From the NCBI GenBank assembly GCA_945787845.1, contig CALZJH010000003.1:124001-188000 (forward strand): DNA of 64,000 nucleotides. Reading direction: 5' to 3'. This DNA comes from an uncultured Woeseiaceae bacterium (GTDB taxonomy: Bacteria; Pseudomonadota; Gammaproteobacteria; Steroidobacterales; Woeseiaceae). The position numbers were made by a program, and so were the translations under genes. Position 1 is the first letter of the stretch, and each line of letters opens with the position of its first letter. The notes under the pieces were generated by a model that ran no database searches, was not told where the DNA came from, and saw only the letters and a list, made by a program, of their open reading frames with translations. Positions 44,609-54,800 of this stretch are shown here, piece by piece.

Positions 44609-45736
44609 ATGGCCACGCTGGCACTTAGCGAATACCGGCGGCTGATCATCAAGGTCGGCTCGTCCTTGCTGGTCGACAATGCAGGGAACCTCAATCGAGA
44701 CTGGCTCGATACGCTGGTCCAGGACATTGCTGTCCTGCAGCGCGACGGTCACGAAATTCTGATTGTTTCCTCCGGCTCTATCGCCATTGGCAGCAACGTC
44801 CTGGGAATCAACAAAGCGCGTGCGCGGCTCGAAGATCTGCAGGCCGCCGCGGCCGCCGGGCAGGTTCAGCTCGTGCACGCTTACCAGGAGGTGCTGGGGC
44901 AACGCGCGATTACCGCGGCCCAGGTACTCCTGACGCCCGAAGATACCGAGAATCGCAGGCGCTTTCTGAATGCCAGGGGCACGCTGGAACGCCTCGTCGA
45001 CCGGAAGGTCATTCCGATCATCAACGAGAACGACACGGTGGCCACCGAAGAAATACGCTACGGTGACAATGACCGGCTTGCCGCGCGCGTCGCGCAGCTC
45101 GTCATGGCCGATGCGCTGGTCCTGTTGTCCGACGTGGACGGTTTTTACACGGCGGACCCGGGCAAAGATCCGGATGCCAGGCATATCCCTGAAGTCAGCC
45201 ACATCACCGCCGACATGCAGGCCATGGCGGGAGAAACCCGTTCCGATGTCGGCAGCGGCGGCATGGCGACCAAGGTGCAGGCTGCCCGCATTGCGACGCA
45301 CGCCGGCTGCTCGACGATTATCGCCAGTGGCAAGGTCAGTCATCCGCTGCGCGCCTTGTCGACAGGCGCTCGCTATACGGTCTTCAAGGCTGAGGGGACT
45401 CCCGCGGCAGCGCGCAAGCAGTGGCTGGCGGGCGTCCTTGAAGTGAGCGGCGAAATGCGCGTTGATGACGGTGCAGTACGGGCGCTGCGAACGGGCAATA
45501 GTCTCCTGCCGGTTGGCGTGGTGAGTATTGCGGGCAGCTTCAGTCGTGGTGACGTGGTCAGGATCACGGGGCCGGACGGCGCGGAGCTGGGGCGCGGCCT
45601 GGCGGAATACTCGGCAACCGAGGCGGACCTGATCGCCGGTTGCCAGTCGGAGCAAATCGAAGACAAGCTCGGGTATCGTGGGCGCTCCGTTATGGTCCAC
45701 AGGGATGAACTGGTGTTATTCAATGGCAATAGCTGA
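44609..45736 (+). CDS. proB: Glutamate 5-kinase
   Basis: This 375-residue enzyme has an amino-acid-kinase domain (about 10-255, [30 protein letters not shown]) and a C-terminal PUA domain (about 275-365). It performs the first step of proline synthesis, phosphorylating glutamate. The ATG at 44609 is two bases after the ilvH stop; a TTG at 44603 is in frame but less likely. It overlaps proA by 14 bases, as in standard proBA operons. Confidence 0.95.
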   Translation: MATLALSEYRRLIIKVGSSLLVDNAGNLNRDWLDTLVQDIAVLQRDGHEILIVSSGSIAIGSNVLGINKARARLEDLQAAAAAGQVQLVHAYQEVLGQRAITAAQVLLTPEDTENRRRFLNARGTLERLVDRKVIPIINENDTVATEEIRYGDNDRLAARVAQLVMADALVLLSDVDGFYTADPGKDPDARHIPEVSHITADMQAMAGETRSDVGSGGMATKVQAARIATHAGCSTIIASGKVSHPLRALSTGARYTVFKAEGTPAAARKQWLAGVLEVSGEMRVDDGAVRALRTGNSLLPVGVVSIAGSFSRGDVVRITGPDGAELGRGLAEYSATEADLIAGCQSEQIEDKLGYRGRSVMVHRDELVLFNGNS

Positions 45737-46985
45737 AACGATGACGGCATTGGGCCGGGCCGGGCGATCTGCCGCGACGGTCCTGGCCACCACGAGCGGT
45801 GAGCAACGCAATGCCGCGCTTGCAGCGGCCGCGTCGGCACTGCGGACGCGTGCGGCGGAGATCATCGCTGCCAATGCGAAAGACATGACGGCAGCCGAAG
45901 AACGCGGCCTTAGCGGTGCGATGCTCGATCGCCTGATGCTCGACGACGGTCGCGTGGAGGCCATGGCCTCGGGAATAGAAACCATAATCGGGCTGCGCGA
46001 CCCGGTCGGCCGTGTACAGGAAGAATGGGAACGGCCGAACGGCCTGCGTATTCAGCGCGTCAGCGTGCCTCTGGGCGTCATTGGCATTATCTATGAGAGT
46101 CGCCCGAACGTGACGGCCGATGCAGCGTCGCTGTGCATCAAGTCGGGCAATGCCGTCATCCTGCGCGGTGGCTCGGAGAGCTTTCACTCCAGCATGGCGA
46201 TCTACGAGTGCCTCAGAGCCGGGCTCGAGGCGGCAGGGCTCCCAGGCGATGTCGTGCAGATGGTACCGACGACCGACCGGGCTGCCGTTGGCTTCCTGTT
46301 GTCGTCGATGTCGGAGTGGGTCGACGTGGTCGTGCCGCGAGGCGGCAAGAGCCTCATCAAGCGAGTGCAGGATGAGGCGCGCGTGCCGGTTATCGGACAC
46401 CTCGAAGGTATCTGTCACGTCTACCTGAACGCCGGCGCCGATGCCGACATGGCGCGCGATATTGTGCTCAATGCCAAGATGCGGCGCACCGGCATTTGTG
46501 GCGCGGCGGAAACGGTGCTGGTTGACAGAGCGGCGGCAGACAGGCTGTTGCCCCTGGTCTGCGATGCGCTTCAGGCAGCGGGCTGCGAGATTCGCGGGGA
46601 TGAAACCGTCGCGTCGCTGGTTTCGGACGTGATCCCGGCGACAGAAGAAGACTGGTCGACCGAGTACCTGGATGCCATCATTTCCATGCGTGTCGTCGAC
46701 GATATCGATGCCGCTATCGCTCATATTCGCCGCTACGGATCCGGCCATACTGAAAGCATCATCACCGACGATAGTGATGCCGCCGAGAAGTTCTTCCGCG
46801 ATGTCGACAGCGCGATCGTCCTGAATAATGCGTCCACCCAGTTTGCGGACGGTGGCGAATTCGGCATGGGTGCCGAGATAGGCATTGCAACGGGCCGCAT
46901 TCACGCCCGCGGACCTGTTGGTGCGGACCAGTTGACGAGTTACAAGTATGTGGTGCGCGGCAGCGGGCAGGTGCGGCCGTCGTGA
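45723..46985 (+). CDS. proA: Glutamate-5-semialdehyde dehydrogenase (gamma-glutamyl phosphate reductase)
   Basis: This 420-residue aldehyde-dehydrogenase-superfamily enzyme reduces glutamyl-5-phosphate with NADPH. The family segments [21 protein letters not shown] (as [10 protein letters not shown] and [10 protein letters not shown]), VPRGGKSLI and the catalytic-Cys region [11 protein letters not shown] are all present. The ATG at 45723 gives the usual length; the longer upstream frame lies inside proB. Its stop overlaps the glpD start (GTGA). Confidence 0.95.
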   Translation: MAIAETMTALGRAGRSAATVLATTSGEQRNAALAAAASALRTRAAEIIAANAKDMTAAEERGLSGAMLDRLMLDDGRVEAMASGIETIIGLRDPVGRVQEEWERPNGLRIQRVSVPLGVIGIIYESRPNVTADAASLCIKSGNAVILRGGSESFHSSMAIYECLRAGLEAAGLPGDVVQMVPTTDRAAVGFLLSSMSEWVDVVVPRGGKSLIKRVQDEARVPVIGHLEGICHVYLNAGADADMARDIVLNAKMRRTGICGAAETVLVDRAAADRLLPLVCDALQAAGCEIRGDETVASLVSDVIPATEEDWSTEYLDAIISMRVVDDIDAAIAHIRRYGSGHTESIITDDSDAAEKFFRDVDSAIVLNNASTQFADGGEFGMGAEIGIATGRIHARGPVGADQLTSYKYVVRGSGQVRPS

Positions 46986-48571
46986 CAACGGCCGGCAAGG
47001 TTTTCGATCTTGCCGTCATCGGCGCAGGCATCAACGGCGCCGGCATTGCCCGCGACGCGGCATTGCGCGGCCTCAGCGTCATTATTCTCGACAAGAATGA
47101 CATGTGCAGCGGCTGCTCGGCGATTTCCAGCCGCCTGGTGCATGGCGGGCTGCGTTACCTCGAGTATGGCGAAATCCCGCTGGTCTATGAGTCCCTGCAT
47201 GAACGACGGTGCCTGCGCCTGACCGCACCGCACCTGGTTGAACCCTTACGTATCACCATCCCGGTCTATGCCGGTGCGAAGCGTGGTCCACTGCTAATCC
47301 GGCTGGGCATGCTTGCCTACGACCTGCTGTCGTGGCGCAAGACCGTGCCGAATCACGACATGCTCAGTGGCGATGAAATTCACGCAGAGGAACCCGGGCT
47401 CAGAGGCGAAGGACTGCGTGCCGCCGCGCGCTACTACGATGCCCAGGTGGAGTTTGCGGAGCGGCTCGTACTGGAAAACCTGCTGGCCGCGAAAGCGGCT
47501 GGCGCCCGGATTCGAATGCATTGCGAAGTGACAGGCATCGCGGTTGAAAACGGCGCTGTCGTATCGCTGTCGTACAAAGATCCTGACGGTAACGCGCAGG
47601 CGGTCGGTGTCAAAGCCGTCGTTAATGCAGCCGGCCCCTGGGTCGATCGCGTGCTCGATGTCGCGCCGACGCGCACGCAGCGGCTGATTGGCGGCACCAA
47701 GGGCAGCCATATCATCGTTGGTTCTTTCGAGGGGGCCCCGCGTGACGCGTTCTATGTCGAAGCGGAGGCCGATGGCCGACCGTTCTTCATTATTCCGTGG
47801 TACGACCAGTACCTGATTGGCACGACGGACATTCGCTACGATGAAGATCTGGATCATATTCGTGCGAGTGGTGCCGAGGTCGATTACCTGCTCAGTGAAA
47901 CCAACCGGGTCTTCCCACAGGCCGGACTGTCCCGCGCTGATATTCACTACGCCTACGCAGGCGTGCGGCCGCTGCCCTACAAGGAAGCAGGGCCTGAGTC
48001 AGCGATCACGCGTCGTCACATCATCAAGGTCAACAAGGACATCGCAAGCGGCCTGCTGTCCATCGTGGGTGGCAAGCTGACGACGTATCGCAGCCTGGCC
48101 GAACAGACGATCGACAAGTTGGCGAAGCTGCAGCGTCTCGACTTGCCGCCGTGCCGTACCCGCGACACCGATTTGCCCGGCGCCTGGGGGATTGACCGTG
48201 CGCGCGATGCGCTGCTGGCGCTGGAAGCGCTCTCAGACGCTGGCGTGGATCGCCTGCTGCGGGTCTATGGCGGCCGCGCCGCCGCCATTGCTGAGCTTGC
48301 GAGCGCCAATGGCGACCTGGCAAGGACGCTGGATCCTGATGGCCGGGTCCTGGCCGCTGAGGTGGTTTTCACGCTGCGCGAAGAATTTGCGTTGACGCTG
48401 ACGGATATTCTCTTTCGCCGCATGATGATCGGGTTCGATGCGGACCAGGGACGCAGCCTGTATGCGCCGATCGGCGACATCGCCGCTGCGGAGGCGGGGT
48501 GGACGCCGGAACACAAGTTGCAGCAGCTTGACGCGCTCACCGAGTACGCCCGGTCGCTGCAAGTGGGGTAG
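46982..48571 (+). CDS. glpD: Aerobic glycerol-3-phosphate dehydrogenase
   Basis: This 529-residue FAD enzyme oxidises sn-glycerol 3-phosphate to dihydroxyacetone phosphate and reduces quinone at the inner membrane. The FAD motif [20 protein letters not shown] is N-terminal, with [13 protein letters not shown], the GTTDI strand and GGKLTTYR later. It starts at GTG, overlapping the proA stop. No glpR or glpF is adjacent, and glpK is 30 kb upstream. Being placed behind proline genes suggests a shared transcript, not glycerol-specific control. Confidence 0.94.
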   Translation: MTTAGKVFDLAVIGAGINGAGIARDAALRGLSVIILDKNDMCSGCSAISSRLVHGGLRYLEYGEIPLVYESLHERRCLRLTAPHLVEPLRITIPVYAGAKRGPLLIRLGMLAYDLLSWRKTVPNHDMLSGDEIHAEEPGLRGEGLRAAARYYDAQVEFAERLVLENLLAAKAAGARIRMHCEVTGIAVENGAVVSLSYKDPDGNAQAVGVKAVVNAAGPWVDRVLDVAPTRTQRLIGGTKGSHIIVGSFEGAPRDAFYVEAEADGRPFFIIPWYDQYLIGTTDIRYDEDLDHIRASGAEVDYLLSETNRVFPQAGLSRADIHYAYAGVRPLPYKEAGPESAITRRHIIKVNKDIASGLLSIVGGKLTTYRSLAEQTIDKLAKLQRLDLPPCRTRDTDLPGAWGIDRARDALLALEALSDAGVDRLLRVYGGRAAAIAELASANGDLARTLDPDGRVLAAEVVFTLREEFALTLTDILFRRMMIGFDADQGRSLYAPIGDIAAAEAGWTPEHKLQQLDALTEYARSLQVG

Positions 48572-48575
48572 ACCG

Positions 48576-50816
48576 ATGAGCCGCTTCCTGCGTTGGTTAT
48601 TCCTGGCGCCGGTCCTTCTGACGCTGGTGTTGTCAGGCAGGTCGCAGGCCGAGGAGTCGCCTGCCCCGACTGATACCGTGGCGCCGGCAGCACGGCCGAA
48701 AGTCGGCCTTGTTCTCGGCGGAGGTGGCGCCCGCGGGGCGGCGCATATCGGCGTTCTCAAGGAACTGGAGCGCATGCGCGTGCCCGTTGATGCGATTGTC
48801 GGCACCAGCATGGGTGCGATTGTCGGCGGACTGTACGCGACAGGAATGAACGCCGAGGATCTTGAGTATCTTGTCGGCTCGCTGGACTGGGCTGCGGCGC
48901 TGACCGACGAGCCGGACCGTGAAGATCAGAGTTTTCGTCGCAAACAGGACGACAGCCAGGTACCGATCGATTTTGAGCTGGGTATTCGCGGGACCGAGAT
49001 GGTGCTGCCAAAAGGTGCCATCCAGGGGCAAAAGCTGGACCTGCTCCTGCGTGAGCTGACGCTTGACGTTACCGACATCGATGACTTCGATGATCTCCCC
49101 ATCCCGTTTCGCGCGATCGCTTCGGACATCGAAAAGGGTGAGATCTGGGTCATGGGCAAGGGTGACCTGGCACAGTCGATCCGGGCCAGCATGTCGGTGC
49201 CCGGCGTGTTCGCGCCGGTGGAGATCGACGGGCGATTGCTCGTTGACGGCGGCATTGTCGGCAACCTTGCGGTGCACGTCATGCAGGAAATGGACATCGA
49301 CATCATCATCGCGGTCGACGTGGAGTTTCCCCTGTATCGCCTCGATGAGCTGAGTTCCGCGCTGACGATCTCCGAGCAGATGCTCACGATCCTGATCCGC
49401 AAGGAAACCCTGCGACAGATCGAGCGCCTTGACGATGACGATATCCTGATACGCCCGAAACTGGGTACGTTCGCATCGACCAACTTCGGGGAGATTCTCG
49501 ACACCATCGGTCCCGGACGGGCGGCGGCGCGCGAGCAAGCCGCCAGGCTGGCGTCACTGTCGCTTGAGGAAAGTGAGTGGAAAACCTACCTCGCGCAGCG
49601 TTCGCAGCACTTTCCGCCGGCGTCGAATCTGGCTTTCGTTCGCGTGGTTCACGATGGCGAGCTCGCTCCCGAGGTTCTCGCCTCGAAGCTGGACGTGGAA
49701 GCGGGGGACCCGATTGACCATAGTGTCCTCGCACAGAACGCGGATCGCCTTTACGGCCTTGGTCTGTATGAACAAGTCAGTTACGAGCTCGTGGAAGAAG
49801 ATGGCCAGACCGGGGTCGAGTACCAGGCCCGCAGCAAGAGCTGGGGACCGAACTTCCTGCAGTTCGGTGTTTCGCTGGAGGACGATTTCGAAGGATCGAC
49901 CGCGTTCAACCTCGGTGCTCGCATGACGCGCGCCGGAATCAACCGCCTCGGAGCGGAATGGCGCACCGACCTGAGACTGGGAACGGATCCGAAGCTCTTT
50001 TCCGAGTTCTACCAGCCGCTGAGCTTCGATTCGCGCGTGTTTATCGCTCCGCGCATCAACGTGGAGCAGTCGAACATCAACGCCTTTCTCGATAACTCGA
50101 CGATTGCTCGCCTGCGGCTCTCCGAAGCTGAAGCAGGGCTGGACTTCGGGCGCGAACTCGGACGCGTCGGCGAGTTTCGCGTTGGCGTATTTCGCGGGCT
50201 TGGCGAGGCGCGCGTAAGAATCGGCGACCCGGCTCTGCCGAATGTCGACTTCCATACGGGCGGGGCGTTCGCGCGCCTGCGCTTCGATACGCTCGACACT
50301 GCGCGCTTCCCGCGGCGCGGGCTGCTCAGCGATATTCGCTGGACGCTGTCGCGTCCCGGACTCGGGGCGGATCATGAATTCGACCTGATCGAAGGTGAGG
50401 CAACGCAGACCTGGAGTCGCGGCAAGAACAGTCTGCAGCTGGGTCTGAGTTATGCGACGACGCTCGAATCGGATGACGTGATTCAGGACTACTTCCCGTT
50501 GGGCGGATTCCTGCGCCTGTCCGGGCTCGAGCGCGGCGAAATCGCGGGGCCTCACGCCGCGCTGGCGAAGCTCGTGTTCTATCGGCGTGTGGGCGATACG
50601 AGCGGTTTCCTGGACACGCCGATCTACCTGGGAATGTCGGCTGAAGCCGGTAACGTCTGGACCCGCCGCTCTGACATCAGTTTCGATTCGATGCTGTGGA
50701 ACGGCAGCCTGTTTGCGGGCTTCGACACCCTGTTGGGGCCCGTATACCTGGCCGCCGGCTTCGCCGAGCGTGGCCAGTCGAACTTCTACCTGTTTATTGG
50801 TGCGCCGCCGCGCTGA
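48576..50816 (+). CDS. PlpD-like patatin phospholipase with POTRA and beta-barrel domains (type Vd secretion)
   Basis: This 746-residue protein has a signal peptide (1-25). A patatin lipase domain (about 42-330) carries oxyanion loop GGGGARG (48-54), nucleophile S78 in GTSMG and D224 in DGGIVGN. A POTRA-like domain (about 345-425, HDGELAPEVLASKLDVEAGD) and a C-terminal BamA/Omp85-type barrel (about 450-746) follow. This order is that of PlpD-type (Vd) autotransporters, which carry a phospholipase to the surface. The ATG at 48576 is five bases after glpD. It is the last gene of the ilvH-proBA-glpD run. Confidence 0.9.
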   Translation: MSRFLRWLFLAPVLLTLVLSGRSQAEESPAPTDTVAPAARPKVGLVLGGGGARGAAHIGVLKELERMRVPVDAIVGTSMGAIVGGLYATGMNAEDLEYLVGSLDWAAALTDEPDREDQSFRRKQDDSQVPIDFELGIRGTEMVLPKGAIQGQKLDLLLRELTLDVTDIDDFDDLPIPFRAIASDIEKGEIWVMGKGDLAQSIRASMSVPGVFAPVEIDGRLLVDGGIVGNLAVHVMQEMDIDIIIAVDVEFPLYRLDELSSALTISEQMLTILIRKETLRQIERLDDDDILIRPKLGTFASTNFGEILDTIGPGRAAAREQAARLASLSLEESEWKTYLAQRSQHFPPASNLAFVRVVHDGELAPEVLASKLDVEAGDPIDHSVLAQNADRLYGLGLYEQVSYELVEEDGQTGVEYQARSKSWGPNFLQFGVSLEDDFEGSTAFNLGARMTRAGINRLGAEWRTDLRLGTDPKLFSEFYQPLSFDSRVFIAPRINVEQSNINAFLDNSTIARLRLSEAEAGLDFGRELGRVGEFRVGVFRGLGEARVRIGDPALPNVDFHTGGAFARLRFDTLDTARFPRRGLLSDIRWTLSRPGLGADHEFDLIEGEATQTWSRGKNSLQLGLSYATTLESDDVIQDYFPLGGFLRLSGLERGEIAGPHAALAKLVFYRRVGDTSGFLDTPIYLGMSAEAGNVWTRRSDISFDSMLWNGSLFAGFDTLLGPVYLAAGFAERGQSNFYLFIGAPPR

Positions 50817-51065
50817 TCAGCGCGTGATCTTCTCGAGAATCTGCGTGGGGTTGTCCGTCTTGCGGTAATAACCGTGCCTCTGCGCCATATTGTCGAACGC
50901 CGCGTCCCGTTCCGCTTCGCTTGCGTACCAGTGCTGGCGCTCCCAGTCGTCACCAAGGACCTTGCGCAGCGTATCGCCCGCGGGCAGCGTCACGCGGATG
51001 CCGAAGTTGCGTTCTCTGCCGGCCTGGCCGGGATCGACCAGGTTGTGTTGATGACAATAATCCAC
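50817..51065 (-). CDS. Small hypothetical protein
   Basis: This 82-residue cytoplasmic protein contains Trp, His and Tyr in a conserved-looking DDWERQHWYASEAERDAAFDNMAQRH stretch (within about 39-64) and a C-terminal DNPTQILEKITR. No family is recognised. Its stop abuts the stop of the convergent PlpD-like gene, giving a 16-bp palindrome (50809-50824). It lies 63 bases downstream of the kinase-like gene on the same strand. Confidence 0.6.
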   Translation of the reverse strand: MDYCHQHNLVDPGQAGRERNFGIRVTLPAGDTLRKVLGDDWERQHWYASEAERDAAFDNMAQRHGYYRKTDNPTQILEKITR

Positions 51066-51128
51066 TGCAGTTCCTTGGTTTCCGGTGATGGCGGGCAGCG
51101 CGAGTATAACGCAGTGGCCGAGTTCACC

Positions 51129-51782
51129 CTACTTGCGGGCACCTCGGTCTGCGGCGCCTTCACGGTCGGCCCAGCCCAGAAGGCGGCGGGTGACGAACAG
51201 GTAGACGGGTTTGGTAAGACCCATCCAGGCACGTGATAACGGGGAGGGATTCGCAAGGATATCCTTTTCCCTGGTGGTCAGGCGGTCGGCACAGTAGGTG
51301 CGTTTATGTTTCAGCAGGTGGCGGATGTCCTCGCGCGCCGCAATGCGAAACAGCCGGCCACGGGCGGGACTTCGCCACGCAAGCTGGAAATCGATGAGTG
51401 CCGGACTGCCGTCGTCGAGAACGAGAAGATTGGGTTCCTTCGCAAGGTCGTTGTGGCAGACGTCGGCCCTGTGCAGGCGCCGCAGCAAGCGCGCGGCGGC
51501 CTTGAACCAGCCGGGATCGACGGCACCGGCCTGGTGCAATGGGGTCCCGGCAAGGTAGCTTCGCACCAGGGTGTCGCGGTCCTGACTCATGAGCTGTGGA
51601 ACACCCGCCAGCCCGTCCAGCGCGGCCAGTGCCTCCGCTTCGCGCCGCAGCAGGTAGCGCGCGAGCCAGCGCAGCCACCAGCGCGCAGCAGCGGCGTTGC
51701 GCACAATTTCCGGCCCCGTCTCACGCTGACGCAGCAGAACTTCGCCAAACAGGTCACACTTTAGAAGTCGTTCGCCATCCAT
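51129..51782 (-). CDS. RIO/LPS-kinase-like small protein kinase-fold enzyme
   Basis: This 217-residue protein has a minimal kinase fold. The catalytic loop is HNDLAKEPNLLV and the metal-binding LIDFQLAW replaces DFG, both near 112-140. An N-terminal strand set (KCDLFGEVLLRQR) may hold the ATP lysine. The HxD-LxKxxN and IDFxLA pattern resembles RIO1-like and lipopolysaccharide kinases rather than Hanks-type kinases. The C-terminal part is basic and helical (LFVTRRLLGW), perhaps membrane-associated. Targets are unknown. It is divergent from the AAA-WD40 giant, 53 bases away. Confidence 0.72.
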   Translation of the reverse strand: MDGERLLKCDLFGEVLLRQRETGPEIVRNAAAARWWLRWLARYLLRREAEALAALDGLAGVPQLMSQDRDTLVRSYLAGTPLHQAGAVDPGWFKAAARLLRRLHRADVCHNDLAKEPNLLVLDDGSPALIDFQLAWRSPARGRLFRIAAREDIRHLLKHKRTYCADRLTTREKDILANPSPLSRAWMGLTKPVYLFVTRRLLGWADREGAADRGARK

Positions 51783-51835
51783 TTCACTGAGAATAATGCC
51801 AGAATAGGCTGCCGTGGTACGGCTGACGATGCTGC

Positions 51836-54800
51836 ATGAGCGAAGATTCGAGTGACCAGGTCCCGTCTTCCGACAGGAAGCGGACAGATTCGACCGGCGA
51901 GTTTTTCAGCGTAGGCGCCCCCCTGCACGCGGTGCGGGCAGGCTACGTGCGGCGCCGGGCGGACGACCTGCTGTACGAGAGCGCGATCGGTGGCCGCTAC
52001 GCGCATGTGCTGGCTCCGGATCGGAGCGGCAAGTCGAGCCTGATTGCGGCAACGGCTGCCCGCCTCGAGGCCAGCGGCTGCAAGATCGCGATTCTCGACC
52101 TCGAGCATATTGGTGTCCGCGACGGCGGCAGCGACCCGGGACGCTGGTACTACAATGTCGCGTATCGCCTGTTGCGCCAGCTGCGAATACGTTACGACCT
52201 GCAGACCTGGTGGCACGACAAGTCAATCCTGAGCAACCGGCAGCGACTTCTCGAATTCTATTCCGAAATCGTGCTCCAGTTCGTGGCTGAATCGATCGTC
52301 ATTTTCGTCGATGAGATTCAGTGCATCGAAAACTTGCCTTTCGCCGACCAGCTGCTGGCCAGTATTCGCGCAGCGCATAATGCACGGACGACCGACCCCG
52401 ATTTCTCACGCCTGACCTTCGTGCTGCTCGGCGAATGCGACCCTGTCAGCCTGGTCGCGGAGCCTGAGCTATCGCCATTCAATGTCACGCAGCCGATCCC
52501 GCTCGATGACTTCTCGCGTGAGCAACTTGACATCTTTGCCACCGAGCTGAATCTCGACCCTGACAAAGCCACCGATGCCCTGGATCGAATCTATTACTGG
52601 ACTCGTGGACAGCCCTACCTGAGCCAGAAGCTTGCTCGCCAGATAGCGCGGGAAGACGTTGGCGATGATGTGGTGGCGCACGTCGATCGTTATGCGACCA
52701 CGCAGCTGGCGGGACGAGCGGCGCTGCACAGCGAGCCGCACATGAGCCACATTCATCGAGTGATTGTCGATGACGAGAAGCAAATGGAGCCGCTTCTCAA
52801 CTTGTACGGCCGCATTCGCAAAGGTGTCGAGGTAGCCGCCGACCTGGGTTCGGCTCTGCAGCGACGCCTGATGGCCGTCGGGCTTATCGAGATCGACCAT
52901 GACGGTAACCTGCGGGTTCGCAATCGTCTCTACGAGGCCGTGTTTACGGCACGCTGGGCAAACGACAATCTTCCGACGCGACTGCGCGTGCCGGCCATGA
53001 TCGCGGGCATCGTCCTGTTGTTCACCTTGCTGCCGTTCTGGTACACGCAGTGGTTACCGCGACCCTATATGGAGGTCCTGGCGTCGCCCGAGGTCGAACT
53101 TGAAGTCGCCGAGTCGGCGTACCAGAACCTCCGTTCGTTCCCGGGACACAGGGACACAGCGGACAACCTGTTTCGAGGGTTCGTGGAGCACCGGGCCGCG
53201 CTGGCCACCACGGCCGAGGAGATCGACGCGATCGCCTTGTTAGCTGCCGATGTACCCAATTCCGGACGATTGCCGGATGCGCTGCGCGGATCTTTCTGGG
53301 ATCGGCAAGCGAGTCTTGCGCTCAGGGATGAAAACCGCGATGCAGCGCTGCTGGCAACGCTCGAGTCCCTGGTGATGCCGACGCCGCGACGTCGCCAGCG
53401 TGCCGCAAGCCTGATTTCCGATGACTACCCGCTATTGCTTGCGACGTTGCCGCCTCAGCCTGGCAGTACGAGCGTATTCGATCCGGACAATCTCCTGCTG
53501 ACGTCGGCTGAAGGGGCAGGCATCACGCAATGGTCGTACGCTACCCGTGAGCTGCATCGCCGAGATAGCTGGACCGTCACTGCGCTTGAGGTCGTGCCGC
53601 TGGTCCGCCGTGTCATCGTCGATCGAGAAGGCCAGGTCAATCGGATCGGATTAACGCTGAATATCAGTCACGCACGCCTGAACGACCTGCGCATCAAGAT
53701 TATTGCACCGTCAGGGCGCGCAGTAGAGATCGAGACTGGCCTCGAGCGCACCTCGAGCAACGAGGATATTCGAATTCCCGTGGCGCAATTGCGCGCTCTA
53801 ATCGGGGAGTCGATGGCGGGCACCTGGACGATCAGCGTACGCGACGAGAGCCTGGGCGTGGCAGGGCAACTGGTCGGCTGGAACCTGAAACTGAACGCTC
53901 AGGGTGCCGTCGAAGACTTTCAACGCGGCCTGAATATTCCCGACCCGGTTGAGCGTGAGACCGACAATGTGTGGTTTGAGGATAGCGGGCGCTACGCTAT
54001 TGCGCGCGCGATGCAGAGCGATAGTGCCCGGATCTGGGACCTCGCGTTCGCCGAACCCGTGCGCGCCATTGCCGTCAGCGAAAATGAAAAACTGATTGGT
54101 CTCGATGCCGCGGCGAGGCGTCTGGTAACAGCCACCCAGGATGGCGTGAACATCTGGGACACGGAGTCCGGCGATCGCATCATGTCGCTACCGGTCGGTG
54201 CGGCGAGTACGGATGCCCAGTTGACGAAGGACGGGATGTACCTGTTTGCGGTACATCGCGGCGACATTGAGACACGCCTTGAACTCTGGTCACTCGAGCG
54301 GGGCGAAGTAGTCGGTGAACTGGTCGTGGCGGGCGTCCCGTCGCTGGTTGCCACAGATCCGTCAGGTTCGAGAATTGCCGTTGCCGATTACGATCGGGCC
54401 GTGCGCGTATGGGATTTTGCGACCGGGGCATTGCTGGCACAGATCGATTTGCCGCTGCAACCGAGCTCGATCCAGCTGGCTGCCGGCGGTGACGCACTCG
54501 GCGTCGTACATGGTCAGTCAGGTGTGTCGTTGTGGAGTATTTCGCGCCCGCAAAGACCCCTTCTGGAGGATTCTGCGCCGGGCAACTGGCAACTCGTGTT
54601 TTCGCCTTCCGGCGCGAGTGTCCTGGCGGGCAGGGCGGAGACGGGATTCCAGACATACAGAAGTGACGACGGGAGACTTGTCGGGCCGCCTATTGGCGTG
54701 CTCAGCGCGGCGGCTCAAAGCACGATGCTCGCCTTCAGTACTGATGAAAAGGTCATATTCACCGGCAACCGGCAGGGTCTGTCGCGCTTCTGGCAGGCAA

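Noticed and set aside
44303..46988. Two long minus-strand frames (465 and 422 residues) opposite ilvH/proB and proA
   Set aside because: Antisense shadows of well-conserved proB and proA; high-GC codon usage leaves the opposite frames open. No recognisable protein features.
50809..50824. CGCGCTGATCAGCGCG, a 16-bp palindrome at convergent stops
   Set aside because: Abutting TGA and TCA stop codons make a palindromic core by necessity; there is no T tract, so it is not called as a terminator.
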